The notes below the pieces were generated by a model. The model saw nothing but the letters and a program-made list of their open reading frames with translations, made no database searches and was not told where the DNA came from. This document shows, piece after piece, positions 59,951 to 64,000 of a stretch of DNA of 64,000 bases. Numbering within the stretch: the first letter of the stretch is position 1; the number at the start of each line of letters is the position of its first letter. Made by a program: the position numbers and the translations under genes. Origin of the DNA: Bacteroides cellulosilyticus (GTDB lineage: Bacteria; Bacteroidota; Bacteroidia; Bacteroidales; Bacteroidaceae); contig NZ_CP081903.1 of assembly GCF_020091405.1 (NCBI RefSeq), positions 620,001-684,000 on the forward strand. Reading direction: 5' to 3'.

Positions 59951-61954
59951 TTAATAACACGGATGCTGCTGACCGGCAAGTCCCGGATTCACATCAATAA
60001 TATTCGTAGTATTGAATGGCAGTATCTCCACCATATTCTTTTTCATACCATAAAAGACACCGGTCTTACCCGTAATCCATGCATTATTAGCAGAAAGTCC
60101 CTCAACGTCTTCCACACAAAGGTTTCCTTTCTGTTTAATAGAATTAACACTGAACATGTTCAGAATCGTATATTCCACTTCTTCCACCTTCTTTGCATCA
60201 GCCGGCACATCTTCTTTCTTAAAATAAACCTTTCCATCCGCTTCAAAGAAGTTGGTCTTCAAGGCACCTTTAGAACCAGAATTTAATGTATGCAAAGTAG
60301 TCAATGCATCTTCAGAGAGTCCCATATTCACCAAATCCTGTTCAGTCATTGAGATGTAAGGCAAGGCTATCGTCGGATCTGCAAAAGACGGCGTTGAAGC
60401 CAGCTTATAAGCACGATATACATCCACATCAGCATATCTGCCCTCACGCTTGGCCAATTGAACCAACTTTTCCTTTTCAGCCGTCAGATAATCAACTAAT
60501 ATACCCCAACGAGCCAAATCACTTTTGCGAAGTCCTTCATTGGATAACTCCAGTTTACGCTCCTGTATAATGTAATCCCTGAAATCTCCATAGTCGGAAG
60601 GGATCGTCCCCACTTTGGCAGCATCATTCCTGAATGCGCGCAGGCGTACATCTTCTACAGCCTTCTTGGCTTCGGAAGTGGCACCGTTGTTCAGTTCATT
60701 CAAAGCCTCAGCATACATCAGCAAGATATCAGAGTAGCGCAATATAGGCCAATTAAAATCCCGTTTACTATCAGAAGATCCTCTAACCTTTTTCCAGTTA
60801 ATGCGATATTTACCTACTCCCATGCCAGCAAAAGTATTCATTTGGTAAGCGTTGTTACCGGTAGATAATTTAAGTCCATAATTACATACCGAAACATCAC
60901 GCCGTTGATCGTCCTCTTCAAACTCAAAATAGAATGTCGGCATAGCTATCATCTGGCTACCACCCTTACCTAAACCTTCATTATCCGTACCGCTCGTAGG
61001 TATACCATTCGTATAACCGGTGCGGACATCCGGTCCATTAGTACTGTACCAACCATACTCAAGCATGGTCTCAGCATTATATTGCTGATTTCCCAAATCT
61101 CTGAAAACCTGGTCATAGTCTTCCAGCAATTTATTCTCTCCCTTAGTTATAACCGCTTTACAAGCATCCGCCGCTATCTGATAGAGTTCCTTTATACGAG
61201 CAGCATCACTACGTTGCGCAATCTTTAAAGAACTCTGAGTATACGGTACCGTATTCAGATCCCAACGTAAAGAATAACCGGCAGCATAGAGCGCAACACG
61301 AGCCAATATACCATATGCCGAATTCTTAGTAAAACGCTCGGGAGTAGCAACCATACCTTCACTTTTCCAAGGTAACAGCTCTATGGCACGCTGCAAATCT
61401 TCGATACAATTATCATAAATTATATCACGACTGACGCGCGAAGAAGAAAATGTAGTCAAATCGGCTGTCGGCACATTAGTGTAAGGCACATCGCCATAAT
61501 AACGGACAATATTCCAATAGGCATAAGCCCTTATTGCCAAAGCCTCACCCAACAGTGCATCTACTTTTTTCTTCTCACTGTCACTGACACTCATTTCCGG
61601 AAGATTCTTGACGCACACATTAGCATATTCAATAGCCTTATACATATTAGTATAAGTAGAACTCAACATACTGGAAGTATTGGTATAGTCATAGTTGGCC
61701 ACATTGTATTTGGAATTGGACTCTGTTGAAGCCGACTCATCCGTACCCATCAATAATTGATATCCCAATTCTTGAGTGTGCAACCATGAATAGCCACCCA
61801 TCACAGCCATCTCTGCTCTTCCTACTGTTTCAAAAACAGTGGAACTATCCGCTTTTGATTCGGAAGGCATATCCAACCAGTCTTCACAAGAAGTAAAAAC
61901 CAATAACATAGCTGCGGATACACCTAAAATATTTATTATCTTTTTCATATTCAT
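59951..61954 (-). CDS. SusD-like (RagB/SusD) surface glycan-binding lipoprotein
   Basis: The 667-residue protein has a lipoprotein signal (LGVSAAMLLVFTSC, Cys24) followed by EDWLDMPSESKADSSTVFET, the typical SusD start. TPR-type helices follow (ALAIRAYAYWNIVRYYGDVP near 135). The SusD C-terminal region includes NWPILRYSDILLMYAEALNE near 410 and RKLELSNEGLRKSDLARWG near 475. The C-terminal ~130 residues are longer than average. It starts 8 bp after the SusC gene. The pair should capture and import oligosaccharides, here probably from pectin. Confidence 0.93.
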   Translation of the reverse strand: MNMKKIINILGVSAAMLLVFTSCEDWLDMPSESKADSSTVFETVGRAEMAVMGGYSWLHTQELGYQLLMGTDESASTESNSKYNVANYDYTNTSSMLSSTYTNMYKAIEYANVCVKNLPEMSVSDSEKKKVDALLGEALAIRAYAYWNIVRYYGDVPYTNVPTADLTTFSSSRVSRDIIYDNCIEDLQRAIELLPWKSEGMVATPERFTKNSAYGILARVALYAAGYSLRWDLNTVPYTQSSLKIAQRSDAARIKELYQIAADACKAVITKGENKLLEDYDQVFRDLGNQQYNAETMLEYGWYSTNGPDVRTGYTNGIPTSGTDNEGLGKGGSQMIAMPTFYFEFEEDDQRRDVSVCNYGLKLSTGNNAYQMNTFAGMGVGKYRINWKKVRGSSDSKRDFNWPILRYSDILLMYAEALNELNNGATSEAKKAVEDVRLRAFRNDAAKVGTIPSDYGDFRDYIIQERKLELSNEGLRKSDLARWGILVDYLTAEKEKLVQLAKREGRYADVDVYRAYKLASTPSFADPTIALPYISMTEQDLVNMGLSEDALTTLHTLNSGSKGALKTNFFEADGKVYFKKEDVPADAKKVEEVEYTILNMFSVNSIKQKGNLCVEDVEGLSANNAWITGKTGVFYGMKKNMVEILPFNTTNIIDVNPGLAGQQHPCY

Positions 61955-61962
61955 TGTCTAAT

Positions 61963-64000
61963 TTAGAATGTTAAGTTTACGCCTACTACCCAACTTTTGG
62001 AACGCGGGTAGGAAGAATTATCAATACCCGGTGTTAATGCACTGCTTGATGCGGACACTTCAGGGTCATACCCCGTATAATCGGTAAAAGTATGAATGTT
62101 ATTCAAGGTACAATACACACGGGCATTACTGATTTTAGCGCGTTGCACTAATTTCTTTGGTAAAGTATATCCCAAGGTGATCGTATTTAAGCGTAAATAA
62201 GAGCCATCTTCCAAGTAATAACTACTGCGTTCACTAATGGCAGTCTTGTTATTCCCTGAAATATTCCACAAAGCATTACCATCATATTGGTGTGGATTCA
62301 GTGCAGCCAAACGAGCCAAATCAGAACTTTCTTTACCCGTTGAAGGATCAATCAATGTGAAACGGTTCTTCATTTTTTCAAGTGTATTCTGATTAGCCAG
62401 ATACGGGCCAATAAAGCGCTGAGTACTCATGCTGAACACATCATTACCTACTACGAAATTCATGAAAATAGTCAAATCAAATCCTTTATAAGTAAAGGTA
62501 TTGTTCCAACCTCCAGTGAAATTAGGAGCTGCATTTCCTATCACAGTACGGTCATTAGTACCCCATACCGGATTTCCATCTGCATCTACCTCACCAGCCG
62601 TCGGTCTATATTTAGCATCACCCGGCTTTACATTTTCACGATTAGAACCTTTCAAATAAGGAACACCTGCATTCAATGTATAGCCACCATCAGCATTCTG
62701 TGTAAAATCATCTGTCGTATAGATACCATCATAAATCAAACCAAAGAATTGTCCCAACGGTTTTCCTTTTTCAATTTTAAAACCCATACGAGATTCATAC
62801 TCTGTTATGAAATTATCAGTTTCACCATCACCATAAATATCCAATACCTTTGAACGGTTGAAAGCAATATTGAAGTCCATTGTCCAAGTGAAATCCTTTG
62901 TACGAATATTAGTCGTATTCAAAACTAATTCTACACCACGATTACGGATAGAACCAATGTTCTGGAATTGATGGGTATAGCCAGTAGAAGTAGGTATTTG
63001 GTTCTTAATTAACAGATTGGAAGATTCATTGTTATACCAGTCTACTGACAGATTAACACGGCTATTAAGAATTGATATATCCAAACCGACATTGGTGGTA
63101 GTAGTTTTTTCCCACTTCAATTTCGGATTTCCAAGTGTTGTACCAGGCACAAGTGTTATGTAATCACTACCATTATAGCCATAATGACCTGAGCCATAAT
63201 CTGTAGCATACATATTATTATCAACGTTATTATTACCAGAAGTACCATAACCTACACGCAATTTCAAGTTCTGGAAGAAATCAAAATCCTTCATAAAACC
63301 TTCTTCTGAAATTCGCCATGCTGCAGAAGCAGAAGGGAAGTAACCCCATTGTTGGCCACGGGCAAACTTAGAAGAACCGTCGGCACGTAATGTTCCTGTA
63401 AACAAATAACGGTCACTATAATTGTAAGAAAGACGGCCAAAGAGAGAGACAAGGCCAACTCTACTTTTCCCTGATTTCCACGTCTGCGGAGTACCCATAC
63501 TGACATCATTCAAGCCAAAGTTGCCATCTGAGAATTTTCGGTATTCATTATCCAGATTCATAGATTCTTGATACCAGGTTTCCTGACCAAGCAGAACATT
63601 AAAACGATGGGCTTCTTTCACATTAAATGCATAATTCAATGTATTCGTAATCTGCCAAGAAAACTTTTCGCTGTTATTGCGATAACCATATCCATAAGGA
63701 CTTTGATTGGACGAAGCTGTCTTCGTATTACCATTATCCCAATAATCTTTACGCACTTGCTGCCACATGTAACTTCCGGATGTACGGAAAGTCAAATCTT
63801 TCAATATATCTATTTCCAACCCGGCATTCACTGTTGCCATACGAGTATATTTCTCATTGGTTATAGATTGATTATTGATGATTGGATTATTAGCATCATA
63901 ATTATCCCCACCATACATTTCAGAAAAGAGGTCAGCCAAATCAGAACCTAACAATTGTTCATTAGTCCACTTCACGCCACCTGTCACCGGTTGCAAAATT
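61963..64000 (-). CDS. SusC-like TonB-dependent transporter (partial; N-terminus outside window)
   Basis: The frame is open to the window edge (64000) and encodes the last ~679 residues of a SusC/RagA porin. Barrel motifs include DLTFRTSGSYMWQQVRKDYW, RYLFTGTLRADGSSKFARGQ, FFQNLKLRVGYGTSGNNNVD, TLGNPKLKWEKTTTTNVGLD, DWYNNESSNLLIKNQIP and the terminal SKSWVVGVNLTF. The signal peptide, carboxypeptidase-like domain and plug lie outside the window. It forms the outer-membrane channel for the SusD-like lipoprotein, whose start follows 8 bp after its stop. Confidence 0.93.
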   Translation of the reverse strand, partial: ILQPVTGGVKWTNEQLLGSDLADLFSEMYGGDNYDANNPIINNQSITNEKYTRMATVNAGLEIDILKDLTFRTSGSYMWQQVRKDYWDNGNTKTASSNQSPYGYGYRNNSEKFSWQITNTLNYAFNVKEAHRFNVLLGQETWYQESMNLDNEYRKFSDGNFGLNDVSMGTPQTWKSGKSRVGLVSLFGRLSYNYSDRYLFTGTLRADGSSKFARGQQWGYFPSASAAWRISEEGFMKDFDFFQNLKLRVGYGTSGNNNVDNNMYATDYGSGHYGYNGSDYITLVPGTTLGNPKLKWEKTTTTNVGLDISILNSRVNLSVDWYNNESSNLLIKNQIPTSTGYTHQFQNIGSIRNRGVELVLNTTNIRTKDFTWTMDFNIAFNRSKVLDIYGDGETDNFITEYESRMGFKIEKGKPLGQFFGLIYDGIYTTDDFTQNADGGYTLNAGVPYLKGSNRENVKPGDAKYRPTAGEVDADGNPVWGTNDRTVIGNAAPNFTGGWNNTFTYKGFDLTIFMNFVVGNDVFSMSTQRFIGPYLANQNTLEKMKNRFTLIDPSTGKESSDLARLAALNPHQYDGNALWNISGNNKTAISERSSYYLEDGSYLRLNTITLGYTLPKKLVQRAKISNARVYCTLNNIHTFTDYTGYDPEVSASSSALTPGIDNSSYPRSKSWVVGVNLTF

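Overview
The window looks like Bacteroides chromosome. It has UpxY/UpxZ capsule regulators, SusC/SusD, NVEALA-type small proteins, DUF4373 and DUF6266 proteins, a XusABC-type iron system, promoters with the Bacteroides -7 element TAnnTTTG, and A+T-rich capsule genes beside more balanced core genes. I cannot name the species. All assignments come from reading translations and motifs; no database search was run.

Layout. (1) About 1-13.4 kb, minus strand: a capsular polysaccharide (CPS) operon. In transcription order it holds upxY, upxZ, a 37-residue membrane protein, a HAD phosphatase-like gene, Wza-like export lipoprotein, Wzc-like tyrosine kinase, pyruvyl transferase, flippase, polymerase, a GT2, a decayed stretch with a palindromic element, a GT4, and a glycosyltransferase cut by the window edge. 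A 15-bp inverted repeat at 13211-13225/13409-13423 encloses a promoter that points away from the operon. I read this as an invertible CPS promoter in the OFF orientation. (2) 13.5-15.5 kb, plus strand: an AT-hook gene broken at an A8 tract, an SH3-like small protein and a DUF4373 protein. (3) 15.5-23.4 kb, minus: two glycosyltransferases, then a TolC / MacA-like / two MacB-like permeases / ATPase efflux operon. A ROK glucokinase (plus) follows.

(4) 24.7-35.4 kb, minus: a long co-directional cluster. It starts with a membrane-spanning winged-helix regulator and continues with two tandem [NVEALA small protein + beta-propeller lipoprotein] cassettes, two CxxC thioredoxin-like proteins (one with DUF1573), a transglutaminase-like lipoprotein, a dedicated signal peptidase I, an O-antigen-ligase/TPR membrane protein and a small LuxR-like regulator. 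This is the best candidate here for an undescribed system: it reads as a dedicated line for secreting and modifying small Cys-containing proteins.

(5) 35.8-42.9 kb: DUF6266 protein running antisense into an AAA/PD-(D/E)XK ATPase, rplS, a Ser/Thr/Arg-rich secreted protein, a CvfB-like S1 protein, malate dehydrogenase, tRNA-Phe, tRNA-Pro and a DUF456 membrane protein. (6) 42.9-51.8 kb, minus: three large secreted carbohydrate-active proteins (DUF4450 six-hairpin protein, a second six-hairpin-like lipoprotein, GH2 beta-galactosidase) separated by long palindromic repeats. (7) 52.5-53.0 kb: an HU-like protein preceded by a 23-bp-period palindrome array. (8) 53.0-58.3 kb, minus: a XusABC-like siderophore/iron locus. 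(9) 58.4-64 kb, minus: a polysaccharide utilisation locus with PL1 pectate lyase, SusD and SusC (N-terminus outside the window), suggesting pectin as substrate.
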